Translations under genes and position numbers: made by a program
Shown: piece after piece, positions 45,865 to 54,676 of the stretch
How the letters are laid out: each line of letters starts with the position of its first letter
How positions within the stretch are numbered: the stretch's first letter is position 1
The notes under the pieces: model-generated
Told to the model about the DNA's origin: nothing
Databases searched by the model: none
The model's input: only the letters and a program-made list of their open reading frames with translations
From: Anaerostipes caccae L1-92
GTDB taxonomy: Bacteria > Bacillota > Clostridia > Lachnospirales > Lachnospiraceae
DNA: 64,000 nt
Direction: 5' to 3'
Assembly: GCF_014467075.1 (NCBI RefSeq)
Contig: NZ_AP023027.1
Coordinates: forward strand, 85,001-149,000

Positions 45865-46222
45865 AATACACACTTGAAGAATACAAATCAATCAGACAGC
45901 AATTTTTTGTGGCCCATCCGGTACTATTCTCCACTTTGCCTTTTCCCCATATTCTTTTTGAAGTTTTCCAACATCCTGTTGAATAGTCTGCCCACAATTT
46001 GACTGTAACATAATGCTTCTGGTTTGCCGTTACATACCCCTTGCCGTTTCCTTTAAGATAACCTTTTTTCCAGTTCTTGTTTGCTTTTGCTTCTTTAGCC
46101 GTGATTTCCTTAGTCGAAACCCAATGTTTTGATGCCTTGACTCTTTTATCCATGGCGAAGGCAGAAGTAGATAAGGAAAATATAGTTGTTGTGATTAATA
46201 AACCAATTAAAAGTCTTTTCAT
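45854..46222 (-). CDS. small secreted protein, possible lactococcin-972-like bacteriocin
   Basis: 122 residues. A classic Sec signal peptide (MKRLLIGLLITTTIFSLSTS..., cleaved after AFA at about 23) and a mature part of about 99 residues, basic in its first half, rich in Trp, Tyr, Ser, Gly and Lys in its second, with three cysteines and the end SVYYGF. Size, Sec export, beta-rich C-terminal part and downstream membrane gene recall lactococcin 972, a lipid II-binding bacteriocin, but direct homology is not certain. An extracellular adhesin or enzyme inhibitor are alternatives. Own promoter upstream. Confidence 0.7.
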   Translation of the reverse strand: MKRLLIGLLITTTIFSLSTSAFAMDKRVKASKHWVSTKEITAKEAKANKNWKKGYLKGNGKGYVTANQKHYVTVKLWADYSTGCWKTSKRIWGKGKVENSTGWATKNCCLIDLYSSSVYYGF

Positions 46223-46283
46223 GTCAATACCTTTTTTTCTTTAAATATTAATAGTTTCCATTATATGCATATAATCTTTGTAC

Positions 46284-46312
46284 ACTATACTATAGATGAA
46301 TCTTTTAGTCAA
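46284..46312 (-). promoter_or_regulatory. promoter of the secreted-peptide/VanZ operon
   Basis: On the minus strand, TTGACT (46307-46312), 17-nt spacer, TATAGT (46284-46289). Confidence 0.75.
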
Positions 46313-46322
46313 GACTAAAAGA
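46301..46322. promoter_or_regulatory. palindromic operator over the -35 box
   Basis: TCTTTTAGTC-AA-GACTAAAAGA, a perfect 10-bp inverted repeat with a 2-nt centre, covers the -35 box. Binding there would block the promoter. No regulator gene lies in the operon. Confidence 0.65.
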
Positions 46323-46335
46323 AACGTTAAGTTGT

Positions 46336-46659
46336 TTACATTTTATGAATACTATTATTAAGGACTTCTTTTATCTGGTCGTTTTCCAGACGATCATAAT
46401 GGATTCCGTATTGGATACAGACGGGTTCATGCAGGCTTTCCCAGAGGGCATTGTCCCGGCGTGTACTCACATATCCGTCCTTATGTCCCGGAAACTGTAG
46501 GGTTTGAATATTTCCATTACACCCCATAAAGCTCACCGCGCCAATATGAGTGCGGCTTCCGCCTGCGATAAGAACCTGGATGCCCTCATCGAGACGGGTT
46601 ACATGGGCACAGATTTCATACCCAAACAATTCTGTCTTCAGCAAAGTCTGCTTTATCAT
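46336..46659 (-). CDS. LpdD-like subunit of a hydroxyarylate decarboxylase
   Basis: About 107 residues. VTRLDEGIQVLIAGGSRTHIGAVSF is the signature of the small D subunit found with UbiX/UbiD-type gallate, vanillate and phenol decarboxylases. Start 46659 is preferred because GGAAGGAAA lies upstream. Its operon partner lpdC is broken here, so it may be a relic. Confidence 0.8.
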   Translation of the reverse strand: MIKQTLLKTELFGYEICAHVTRLDEGIQVLIAGGSRTHIGAVSFMGCNGNIQTLQFPGHKDGYVSTRRDNALWESLHEPVCIQYGIHYDRLENDQIKEVLNNSIHKM

Positions 46660-46660
46660 T

Positions 46661-47227
46661 TCATTTTCCTTCCCATCGCTGAAATCCTTCAAATTCTACT
46701 CCGAACTGATCTAAAATCTTGCCGGCCACGTGCCTTGTCATATCCTCCACAGACTGAGGATGATTGTAATAACTCAGCACAGGGGGCAGGATGACGGCGC
46801 CAGCCTGGGAAACTTCATACATATTTCTCAGGTGGATGTTGCTAAGAGGACACTCCCTGGCCACAAGCACAAGCTTCCGGCGTTCCTTCAAGGTCACATC
46901 GGCGGCCCGGAGAAGCAGGCTGTCACTGTACCCGCTGTGAATCCCCGCTAAGGTTTTCATACTGCATGGAACAACGATCATACCGTCCATGGGACAACTG
47001 CCGCTGGCTGGAGCGGCACCGATATTGCGGTTATCATAGACTGTATGGGAAAGGCCCTGGAGATCCTCTAAGGCTAAATTGGTTTCCAGTGAGAGGGTTC
47101 TTGCGGCACTGTCTGTGCAGATTAAATGAGTTTCTATTCCGGATGCCTTTAATGCCCGCAGTACTTCCACGGCCAACGGCATGCCGGATGCCCCGCTTAT
47201 GCCCACCAATAATCGTTTTTGTCTCAT
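46661..47227 (-). CDS. UbiX-family flavin prenyltransferase (LpdB-like)
   Basis: 188 residues. GISGASGMPLAVEVLRAL at about 9-26 binds FMN. VVPCSMKTLAGIHSGYSDSLLLRAADVTLKERRKLVLVARECPLS (about 86-130) is the family core, with EVSQAGAVILPPV at the end. It makes the prenylated FMN cofactor for UbiD-type decarboxylases. It looks intact, although the decarboxylase gene upstream is not. Confidence 0.92.
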   Translation of the reverse strand: MRQKRLLVGISGASGMPLAVEVLRALKASGIETHLICTDSAARTLSLETNLALEDLQGLSHTVYDNRNIGAAPASGSCPMDGMIVVPCSMKTLAGIHSGYSDSLLLRAADVTLKERRKLVLVARECPLSNIHLRNMYEVSQAGAVILPPVLSYYNHPQSVEDMTRHVAGKILDQFGVEFEGFQRWEGK

Positions 47228-47230
47228 ATT

Positions 47231-47905
47231 CTACACCTCATGTTCCTTCTGTACAGACATCCACGGGCTGGGATCAACGTCTAAAAACTGTGCTCTCTGG
47301 AACCGCTCTTTTAAGGAAAAAGGAACAGTACAGTCAAAAATGGTCTTGCAGGCGATCCCATGATCCCGGATACTCGGTGAAAAGTCAGGATCATTGGACG
47401 GATCCAGCGGATGGCAGCGGACACCGGGGATGGTGATGATATCCGCATCTCCCTGGAACCTGGTGTTTATAGCCCATAACACATCATTCATATCAAAACA
47501 GTCCACATCTTCATCAACGAGGAATATGTGCTTCAGTTCGCTGAAGGCGGAAAATGCCAGAAGGGCGGCCTGTCTCTGGCGTCCCTCATCGATGGCTGTT
47601 TTTTTGCAGAATTGCAGGACCGCCATATATTTGCCCCCCCCCGGCAGAACAGCAGTATACATTCTGAAGACGTCCGGGCATGGCCTTTTCGATCATTCCG
47701 ATAATGCTGGCTTCTGTGGGGATACCCGCCATGGATACATGTTCTTCGCTGGGGCCGATACAGGTTTGTAAAATAGGATCTTTCCGGCGTGTCACAGCCG
47801 TCACCTTGATCATCCGGCACTGTGCTTTTCCATGGATCACCACTGGCTCTATGGGATGTCCGGCACATTCAAACAGCTTCCAGCCAAGCTTCTCAGGAGA
47901 ACAAT
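47231..47905 (-). pseudogene. UbiD-family decarboxylase (LpdC-like), 5'-truncated and frameshifted
   Basis: Two minus-strand frames together encode the C-terminal 220 or so residues of a UbiD decarboxylase. The upstream one contains MIKVTAVTRRKDPI and continues to NVYCCSAGGG. The downstream one continues KYMAVLQFCKKTA through VDEDVDCFDMNDVLWAINTRFQ. They change frame in a G9 run (C9 on the plus strand, 47634-47642). One G fewer would rejoin them exactly. The N-terminal half, with start codon and promoter, is missing: beyond about 47905 the sequence is a LysR remnant. Confidence 0.85.
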
Positions 47906-48156
47906 CCGCAGGCATCACACCTGAGGTTGTCCGGACCGGAAGAGTAGAATCCATTATCAGCGGCGTTGCAGTGGGTGAAGGTATCAGCCTGCTGGCAAAA
48001 AGCAACTTCCGGATCTTTCAGGCCGGCCAGGTGAAAGTTGTTCCTCTGGATCCGCCCAGGAAATTATTTGTTGTCTTTGCAAAGCTTGCGGGAACGGCGC
48101 AGACAGATGCCATGAGGATCTTTGCGGACTATATGTGCAAAGGGTGTGAGGTATAA
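47905..48156 (+). pseudogene. C-terminal fragment of a LysR-type regulator
   Basis: About 83 codons on the plus strand reading AGITPEVVRTGRVESII, then GVAVGEGISLL and VKVVPLDPP, and ending in ADYMCKGCEV. This is the end of a LysR effector-binding domain. Its DNA-binding domain is absent. Upstream the frame runs antisense through the UbiD remnant. It is probably the divergent regulator of the decarboxylase operon, cut by the same deletion. Confidence 0.75.
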
Positions 48157-48190
48157 TACTATCATTACACCATCCGCTGCCTTTATTCTT

Positions 48191-49240
48191 TTATAGTTTT
48201 CTGATCTGTAGTGCCATTTCCATAATACAATCTTTTGTCTGCTGGCAAAATCCCAGGCGGTCATAAAAACCGTGATCCATACCCTGGTAACGGATCACCT
48301 CACACGGTATACCAGAATCCCACAATTTTTCAGCAAATAAATCGTTGGATAAGCGGAAATAGTCAAATTCGGCTTCGATGATTACTGCTTTTTTTAGGTT
48401 GGACAAATCATTTGCATAAAGCGGAGAAATCGAAGGATCCTTCACGTCTTCTCCGTTCACTGCGTACAAATCATGAATGGTATTGTTTAAAATCCGAAAG
48501 CGGTTGAGTCTTGTCATTGCATGATTGTAGTGTTCCGGGATGACTTCATATTTATAATAGTCCCAGTAGTCCGTATCTTCGGCATAAGATAAATCCAGTG
48601 CACCGTACACAGGCATGGTCAACGCCACTTTTTTTCCTGTTTCAGAAAGGGAGCATGAAACAGCCAGGTTGCCGCCGGCACTTTCGCCGGCAGCAGTGAT
48701 TTTGTTTCTGTCCAAATTCCATTCTCCCGCATGGTCCCAGATCCAAGAGATAACCTCTTTGCAGTCATTGAGGGCTGCGGGAAAAGGATTTTCGGGAATC
48801 AGCCGGTAATCCACAGAAATGACAGTGGCTTTAGATTGTTCTGCCAGAAATCTGCATTGATGTTCAAGGACCTTCGTACTTCCTCCGAGGAAGCCTCCGC
48901 CGTGGAAGAAAATCACCGGTTTCTGCATTTGCCCGTTTGGAAGACGAAAAAAGGTAACAGGGATAAAGCGGTCAGAAAGTCTGATCAAAAAGGGCATTTC
49001 TTCTACCAACTCTTGTGTGATGTCCAGATTCTCAGATCCCATTTCAAGCCTCAGGGAAGAAAGATCCATAAAAGGTGTGAAGGGAGCTTTCTCATAGTCT
49101 GTCAGAAAAACTCCGGACTTTTCCACCTTCCCGATCACAGAAGGATCGAGGAGGTGGTTCCTGTTACAGCCGGGAATTTGTTTCAGTCTGCAGCAATCAT
49201 TACTTCCAGCATAAAGAGGGATCATTTTTTCTTTAAACAT
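48191..49240 (-). CDS. alpha/beta-hydrolase, hormone-sensitive-lipase-type esterase
   Basis: About 349 residues. Oxyanion motif FFHGGGFLGGS at about 111, nucleophile elbow GESAGGN at about 187, acid near EAEFDYFRLS (about 288) and catalytic His in GMDHGFYD (about 318). A cytoplasmic carboxylesterase/deacetylase type. It is 10 nt downstream of the beta-glucoside PTS gene, so it may remove acyl groups from imported glycosides. The ATG at 49240 has GGAG 6 nt upstream. Confidence 0.88.
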   Translation of the reverse strand: MFKEKMIPLYAGSNDCCRLKQIPGCNRNHLLDPSVIGKVEKSGVFLTDYEKAPFTPFMDLSSLRLEMGSENLDITQELVEEMPFLIRLSDRFIPVTFFRLPNGQMQKPVIFFHGGGFLGGSTKVLEHQCRFLAEQSKATVISVDYRLIPENPFPAALNDCKEVISWIWDHAGEWNLDRNKITAAGESAGGNLAVSCSLSETGKKVALTMPVYGALDLSYAEDTDYWDYYKYEVIPEHYNHAMTRLNRFRILNNTIHDLYAVNGEDVKDPSISPLYANDLSNLKKAVIIEAEFDYFRLSNDLFAEKLWDSGIPCEVIRYQGMDHGFYDRLGFCQQTKDCIMEMALQIRKL

Positions 49241-49250
49241 ATAGATCTCC

Positions 49251-51125
49251 TTATAATGATTCAATGAGCAGCAGATCTTCCTGGGAAGAGACGGATCCCT
49301 CCCGGAGTAAGGTCATTTTTCTCTCGGAGCCGCCTGATGTATCAACAATGATGACCGTAGGGTCAAACCCTGCTTTTTTAATCTCATCTATTTCAGCGGC
49401 AGCAATTAAATCTCCAGGCATGACAATATCACCAGTCTTTACATGAGACTTAAAGTATTTCCCATCTAATTTTACCGTGTCGATTCCGATATGTATTAAA
49501 AATTCTTCCTGGTTTTCACTTACAATGCCATATGCGTGCAGGGTCGGATAAACGGCGGCCACAGTTCCAGCAACAGGCGCTGTAATTTTTCCATTTTCGG
49601 GAATGACGGCAATACCTTTTCCAAGTGCCTCAGAGGAAAATGCAGGATCCTTTACTTTGTTCAAAGGGAGAACTGTACCGTCAGCAGGCGCATGTACTTT
49701 GATTGCTACAGCTTTGGATGTGGATGTACTGAGCTCTGTATGATCTGCCGTGACATTTACATCAGCCCGTTCTGATTCCGGTATCATAGAATCATTAAAA
49801 CCGAAAAGATAAGTAAGAACAGCGGAAATCAGGAAAGCACCAAAATAGGCGATTACAAACCCGGTAAATCCGGCACCGAAGTAAGCAGGGAAGGTTGGAA
49901 CGGCAGCGACGGCTACAGCCATAGCCCTGGCACCGCAGGCTCCTGCAACGGCACCACCGATACCTCCTCCGATGATAGCAGCCGCAAATGCTCTGCGATA
50001 TTTTAATGTAATTCCATAAATCGCGGGTTCAGAAATTCCGAAAAATCCCATGAGAGCCGCAGGGGCCGCAATCTGTTTCAGCCGTTGATCTTTTGTTTTC
50101 AGCCATACACCGAAAGCAGCGCCTGACTGGGCGATAATGCTGGGACCAAATACAGCCAGGATGGTATCAAAACCAAACTTTTCAATGTTGGAGAAAATGA
50201 TCGGGAATAATCCCCAATGAATTCCGAAAATAACAAGCACCTGAGCAATGGCGCCGATGAAACCTCCCGCAATCATAGGGTTAAATCCATACAGGTTCAT
50301 GTAAAATCCTGCTATCGTATTACTGAGCATAGAGCCAAGAGGTCCAAAGACGGTTATCGTCACAGGAACTACAATTAGGAGAGAGAAAAATGGAGCAATC
50401 CGGCTTCTGATCTTCTCAGGAAGCAGTTTTGCGAGGCCTTTTTCTACATATGAGAGCAGTAAGATCGCAAATATAATTGGAAATACGCTGCTCTTAAATG
50501 TGGTCAGCTGTACAGGAATACCTAAAAAGCTGATAGCCTTTCCGGCATCATAAAGAGCCGTCAGATTCGGATATAATAATGCTCCGGCAATTGTTACGGA
50601 CACAAACATATTTGTTTTAAAGCGTTTGGCGCAAGTGATCGCCAGCACCACTGGAAGAAAATAATACAGACTGTCCGCAGCTGCATTTAAAATCTGATAG
50701 GTTCCGCTGGCGTCCGTCAAAATACCGGATGCAGTGAGGATGCTCAAAAGTCCCTTTAAAATACCAGCGCCGATCAGAACGTCAATGAGGGGAGTAAACA
50801 GGCTGGAGATGATCTCCAGAGCTGACCCTAAAAACCCTTTCTTTTTCTGACTACCGGCCTCCGAAGAAGCAGAAAAACTCTGCGGAAAGATCCCCTGGAG
50901 TTCTTCATAAATGTACTGGACCTGGGGACCGAGTACAATCTGGGTCTGTCCTGCCACATCCATCACAGATAGAATACCATCCAGCTTATCAAGACTATCC
51001 CGGTCGATTTTGCCGGAATCTTTCAGGTCAAGGCGAAGCCTTGTGGAGCAATGGGAATAAGAAATCACATTCCGCTTCCCGCCTACTTTTTGCAGAATTT
51101 CTTCTGCCATTTGTCTGTTTGTCAT
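49251..51125 (-). CDS. bglF: PTS beta-glucoside EIIBCA
   Basis: 624 residues, fused IIB-IIC-IIA. IIB Cys in YSHCSTRLRL (about Cys26); IIC membrane domain about 105-450 with GFFGISEPAIYGI; IIA C-terminal with HAPADGTVLPL and the phosphorylated His in FLIHIGIDTVKLDGKYF. Takes up and phosphorylates beta-glucosides. It has GGAGG at 9 nt, next to a small hairpin and a second RAT-like element (51137-51192). Order licT-bglF-esterase on the minus strand. Confidence 0.94.
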   Translation of the reverse strand: MTNRQMAEEILQKVGGKRNVISYSHCSTRLRLDLKDSGKIDRDSLDKLDGILSVMDVAGQTQIVLGPQVQYIYEELQGIFPQSFSASSEAGSQKKKGFLGSALEIISSLFTPLIDVLIGAGILKGLLSILTASGILTDASGTYQILNAAADSLYYFLPVVLAITCAKRFKTNMFVSVTIAGALLYPNLTALYDAGKAISFLGIPVQLTTFKSSVFPIIFAILLLSYVEKGLAKLLPEKIRSRIAPFFSLLIVVPVTITVFGPLGSMLSNTIAGFYMNLYGFNPMIAGGFIGAIAQVLVIFGIHWGLFPIIFSNIEKFGFDTILAVFGPSIIAQSGAAFGVWLKTKDQRLKQIAAPAALMGFFGISEPAIYGITLKYRRAFAAAIIGGGIGGAVAGACGARAMAVAVAAVPTFPAYFGAGFTGFVIAYFGAFLISAVLTYLFGFNDSMIPESERADVNVTADHTELSTSTSKAVAIKVHAPADGTVLPLNKVKDPAFSSEALGKGIAVIPENGKITAPVAGTVAAVYPTLHAYGIVSENQEEFLIHIGIDTVKLDGKYFKSHVKTGDIVMPGDLIAAAEIDEIKKAGFDPTVIIVDTSGGSERKMTLLREGSVSSQEDLLLIESL

Positions 51126-51136
51126 GTTGTTTCCTC

Positions 51137-51192
51137 CTTAAGATTGAAATAATTTATCTTAAGTCTTGCCTGCCCGAAGCAGTCACAATCTT
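51137..51192 (-). promoter_or_regulatory. second RAT-like antiterminator element, before bglF
   Basis: On the minus strand, AGATTGTGACTGCT...GGGCAGGCAAGACTT matches the LicT/BglG RNA target. Its 3' end overlaps a stem CTTAAGAT/ATCTTAAG (51137-51163) that ends directly at GGAGG, the bglF ribosome site. No T run follows, so control of translation or of a weak terminator is possible. Confidence 0.75.
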
Positions 51193-51205
51193 AGTAACTT
51201 ATGAT

Positions 51206-52066
51206 TTACAGCTTTCTGCTCTCTGACAGCAGCCGTTCAATGTGAATGGTCAGATAGACCTGTTCACTTTTCGTAATGGTGTAGTTATAGCTTTTTTGTA
51301 TATATAAAGCGATCTTCCGGGAACATTGAAATGCTTCCGGCATGTTTTCCTGAACCTGAGGGTATAAAAAGGATGCTTCTTCTGCCGGAGGCTCATTCAT
51401 CATAAGCCGCTGGGAAAAGAATTTTAAATGCAGTATGAACCTTGTATAGTTTAAGGAATTTTCATCAAAGTCTATTTTAAACTCATATTGTACAATGCTG
51501 CAGATTCCTTTGATCAGCCTTGTCATATCGATGACTGACTGGATTTCATGACCGTTAAGTTCTGCATTAATAATATGCAGGGCAACAAAACTGGCTTCAT
51601 CTTCCGGAAGCTTTACATTGAGAGTGGAATTCATCAGTTTGATCGCTTCCAACGCAATCTGATATTCCTTAGGGTAGAACCGTTTGATTTCCCACATCAA
51701 CTGATTTTGGAACAAAAGTCCTTGTTTAAAACGTTCTACTGCATAATACATATGGTCACATAGAGTCACATAGATATTCTGATTTAATTCCTTAGAAAGC
51801 TTTTGTTCTGCATGCTGTTTAATCTGATCCGCCAGATAAAAGTAGTCAATAGGAATCTGTTTTAACAGCTCCGAAAGTCTGTTTCCTGTAGCTTCTTCTT
51901 TCAGTATAAAAATTCGTTCAATTTTTTCTGCCTCCACCGGATCCCCTTTTCTCTTCTGAAAACCCAGTCCAAGGCCTGTGAGAATAATGTCCTGTCCCTC
52001 TTGGTTTTTTGAAAATATGACATTATTGTTTAAGACCTTTTTAACATGAAAGCACTCCTGCTCCAT
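51206..52066 (-). CDS. licT: BglG/LicT-family transcriptional antiterminator
   Basis: 286 residues. N-terminal RNA-binding CAT domain (about 5-60) with KKVLNNNVIFSKNQEGQDIILTGLGLGF. Two PRD domains follow, with histidines near SELLKQIP..., QHAEQKL, FVALHIINAELN and YLTIHIERLL. PTS phosphorylation of these histidines controls dimerisation. Promoter, RAT and terminator upstream show autoregulation. Confidence 0.93.
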   Translation of the reverse strand: MEQECFHVKKVLNNNVIFSKNQEGQDIILTGLGLGFQKRKGDPVEAEKIERIFILKEEATGNRLSELLKQIPIDYFYLADQIKQHAEQKLSKELNQNIYVTLCDHMYYAVERFKQGLLFQNQLMWEIKRFYPKEYQIALEAIKLMNSTLNVKLPEDEASFVALHIINAELNGHEIQSVIDMTRLIKGICSIVQYEFKIDFDENSLNYTRFILHLKFFSQRLMMNEPPAEEASFLYPQVQENMPEAFQCSRKIALYIQKSYNYTITKSEQVYLTIHIERLLSESRKL

Positions 52067-52091
52067 TTTTATCCCTCCCCCAAATATAAAA

Positions 52092-52172
52092 AGAGACCTA
52101 AATTATAATAAGACATAACTCATGCCTTATTATAATTCAGGTCTCGCCTATTCTATAATAGTCACGATCCCT
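52092..52172 (-). promoter_or_regulatory. RAT antiterminator and overlapping terminator in the licT leader
   Basis: On the minus strand, GGGATCGTGACTATTATAG...AGGCGAGACC is a LicT/BglG RAT. Its last bases form the 5' arm of a strong terminator (AGACCTGAATTATAATAAG with CTTATTATAATTTAGGTCT, then T5). Mutually exclusive structures, the standard bgl-type switch. Confidence 0.92.
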
Positions 52173-52189
52173 ATCGAATTGTTGATACA

Positions 52190-52218
52190 AATTTATCACA
52201 GCCGCTGCGAACTGTCAA
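52190..52218 (-). promoter_or_regulatory. promoter of the licT-bglF operon
   Basis: On the minus strand, a perfect TTGACA (52213-52218), 17-nt spacer, TAAATT (52190-52195). It places the start just before the RAT. Confidence 0.7.
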
Positions 52219-52276
52219 CTGGATGTTGAGAATTTGTATAAATGTGATAAAAACAAAATCAAACTTTGGTCAGATA

Positions 52277-54676
52277 TTACAACATGATAACCGTAACACC
52301 CATATCTCCCTCACCGAATTCTCCGTCTCGGTATCCAGAGATCCGTTTTTGTTTTTTCAGAGTCTTTAAGTAGTTATGGATCCCTTTTCTCAGGGCCCCT
52401 GTTCCCTTTCCGTGAATGACGGTAATCTGTCCAAGGTTTGCCAGACAGGCATCATCAATGAACTTATCAAGCTGGGAGACGGCTTCATCCACTGTCATAC
52501 CAAGGACGTTGATTTCAGGACGGATACTGGAAGACTTATTGATCGCAGTCCGCCCACTGTTTCTGGCTTCATTTCTTGCATTTTCCCGTTTCACCTGTTT
52601 CACACTCTTAGTGATCTCCAGGTCTTTGACATTGACTTTGGAGCGCATCATTCCCATCTGTACATACAAGTCTCCTTTGGAGTTGGGAAGTGTCTGGACT
52701 GTGCCGCTCAGGGAAAGGCTGGTCACATAAACCTCATCTCCAACCTGAAAATCTCCAGGTTCATGTTTTTTGGACGCTCTGTTTTTAGAACGATATGCCA
52801 TATCTTTTTCCAGTCTGGACATTTTGCCGCGAAGATCACTTCGCATATGCTCCATTTTCCTGTTTGCATCTTTGCCTGACTGCTTCTTTAAATTGTTATA
52901 TTCCTTGATCGTCTCATCGGCAGTTTCCTTTGCCTCGGAAATAATCCGGTAGGCTTCCTCACGGGCCTCGCGGAGAAGTTTCTCACGCTTTTCTTTTATA
53001 TTTTCCTGGCGTTCCTTCAGACTCTTTCTCAGGTTTTCGATCTCTTTCCGGTATTCAAAGATTTCTTCCTGTTCCTGCTCAATCGTCTGCTTGCTCTTTT
53101 CCAGATCAGCCAGTATGGTCTCAAAATCTTTTACTGATTCATCAATCTGATCCGATGCATGCACAATAATATGGTTATCGAGTCCCAGCTTCCGTGAAAT
53201 CGCAAATGCATTACTTTTTCCGGGAATGCCGATCATCAGCCGATAGGTCGGGGATAATGTCTCTACATCAAATTCACAGGAAGCATTTTCAACTCCGTCC
53301 GTTGAGAGCGCAAACATTTTCAGTTCGCTGTAATGAGTCGTCGCCATAGTTTTTACGCCCCGGTCATGCAGGTCCGTCAGAATGGATATAGCCAGGGCAG
53401 CGCCTTCCACCGGATCGGTTCCGCCGCACAGCTCATCCAGCAGCACCAGAGAGTGACGATGGGCATTCTGAATGATAGAGACAATATTGGTCATGTGGGA
53501 GGAGAAAGTACTCAGGTTCTGTTCAATACTCTGTTCATCTCCGATATCCGCGAATACCTCTTCATAAATTCCCAGACTGGAACCCTGGAATGCAGGAATA
53601 TGAAGGCCTGCCTGCCCCATCAGTGTAAATAAGCCCACGGTCTTTAATGAAACGGTTTTACCCCCTGTATTTGGCCCGGTAATGACCAGCATAGAAAATG
53701 CATCGCCGAGAGAGACGTTAATCGGAACCACTTTTTTAGGGTCAAGCAGAGGGTGGCGCCCCTGTTTGATATTGATCACGCCGTCTTCTCTGAAAATCGG
53801 TTTGCTGCCGTTATAGTCTTTGGCATATTTAGCCTTTGCAAAAATAAAATCAAGCAGAACCAGAAGCTTTTGGTTCTGTGCCAGACCATCCATATCGTAG
53901 GAAGCCTGTTCGCTTAAAAGCGATAATATACGCTCGATCTCTGTCTGTTCCTGTCCCTCCAGCTCTTTTAACTGATTGTTCAGAGTCACCACCGCCATCG
54001 GCTCGATAAACAGAGTAGAACCGCTGGAAGACTGGTCATGTATCATTCCTTTAAACTGTCCGCGGTACTCCTGTTTTACCGGAATACAATAGCGTCCGTT
54101 TCTCATGGTCACAAGGGCATCCTGAAGCATGTCTTTGTTGGAGGAAGAACTGACCATAGCCGTGAGCTGGCTGTGGATCTTCTGATTGGTCAGTTTCATA
54201 TTTCTGCGGATGTCTTTTAAGGCGGAGGAGGCATCATCACTGATCTCTTCCGGTGAAATAATACAGTGTCTGATATCCTTTAACAGGCCGTCCATCGGTA
54301 CCAGAGACTCAAATACAGAATCCAGAGAATCGGCATCCGCCATATCATCCCGCTGTGCACCGTAGGCCAGTGCATTTTTTACTGCCTCCAAAAGACCGGC
54401 AATCTCCAGAAGTTCTCCGGCACTCAAAGTCCCTTTCATTTTCAGGCGTTTCAGAGAAGCCCCCAGATCATGTACTCCAAAAAATGAAATACTTCCCTGT
54501 TTATAAAGTCTGGTCAGGGCATCCTGTGTCTGTTCCTGGGCCAGGGATATTTCCGGTTCATCCGTCATCGGCTCTAATTTTTCACAGGCGGCTTTTCCAA
54601 GTTCTGTGGTGGCATACGCTTTAAGCCTTTCGATGACCTTGTCATATTCTAATGTATTTAAAACTTTTTGATTCAT
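52277..54676 (-). CDS. mutS2: MutS2 endonuclease/ATPase
   Basis: 799 residues, typical length. MutS core without the mismatch-recognition domain I, Walker A GPNTGGKT at about 335, Walker B VLLDELCGGTDP at about 412, the coiled-coil region about 520-640 and the C-terminal Smr domain from about 715, with LGMTVDEA and IHGKGTGALRKG. Acts in ribosome rescue/recombination control in Firmicutes. Confidence 0.96.
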   Translation of the reverse strand: MNQKVLNTLEYDKVIERLKAYATTELGKAACEKLEPMTDEPEISLAQEQTQDALTRLYKQGSISFFGVHDLGASLKRLKMKGTLSAGELLEIAGLLEAVKNALAYGAQRDDMADADSLDSVFESLVPMDGLLKDIRHCIISPEEISDDASSALKDIRRNMKLTNQKIHSQLTAMVSSSSNKDMLQDALVTMRNGRYCIPVKQEYRGQFKGMIHDQSSSGSTLFIEPMAVVTLNNQLKELEGQEQTEIERILSLLSEQASYDMDGLAQNQKLLVLLDFIFAKAKYAKDYNGSKPIFREDGVINIKQGRHPLLDPKKVVPINVSLGDAFSMLVITGPNTGGKTVSLKTVGLFTLMGQAGLHIPAFQGSSLGIYEEVFADIGDEQSIEQNLSTFSSHMTNIVSIIQNAHRHSLVLLDELCGGTDPVEGAALAISILTDLHDRGVKTMATTHYSELKMFALSTDGVENASCEFDVETLSPTYRLMIGIPGKSNAFAISRKLGLDNHIIVHASDQIDESVKDFETILADLEKSKQTIEQEQEEIFEYRKEIENLRKSLKERQENIKEKREKLLREAREEAYRIISEAKETADETIKEYNNLKKQSGKDANRKMEHMRSDLRGKMSRLEKDMAYRSKNRASKKHEPGDFQVGDEVYVTSLSLSGTVQTLPNSKGDLYVQMGMMRSKVNVKDLEITKSVKQVKRENARNEARNSGRTAINKSSSIRPEINVLGMTVDEAVSQLDKFIDDACLANLGQITVIHGKGTGALRKGIHNYLKTLKKQKRISGYRDGEFGEGDMGVTVIML

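Noticed and set aside
47680..48156. A 158-codon plus-strand gene as an intact protein
   Set aside because: Its first half is antisense to the UbiD remnant and has no domain. Only the last 83 or so codons look like a real (LysR) protein end.
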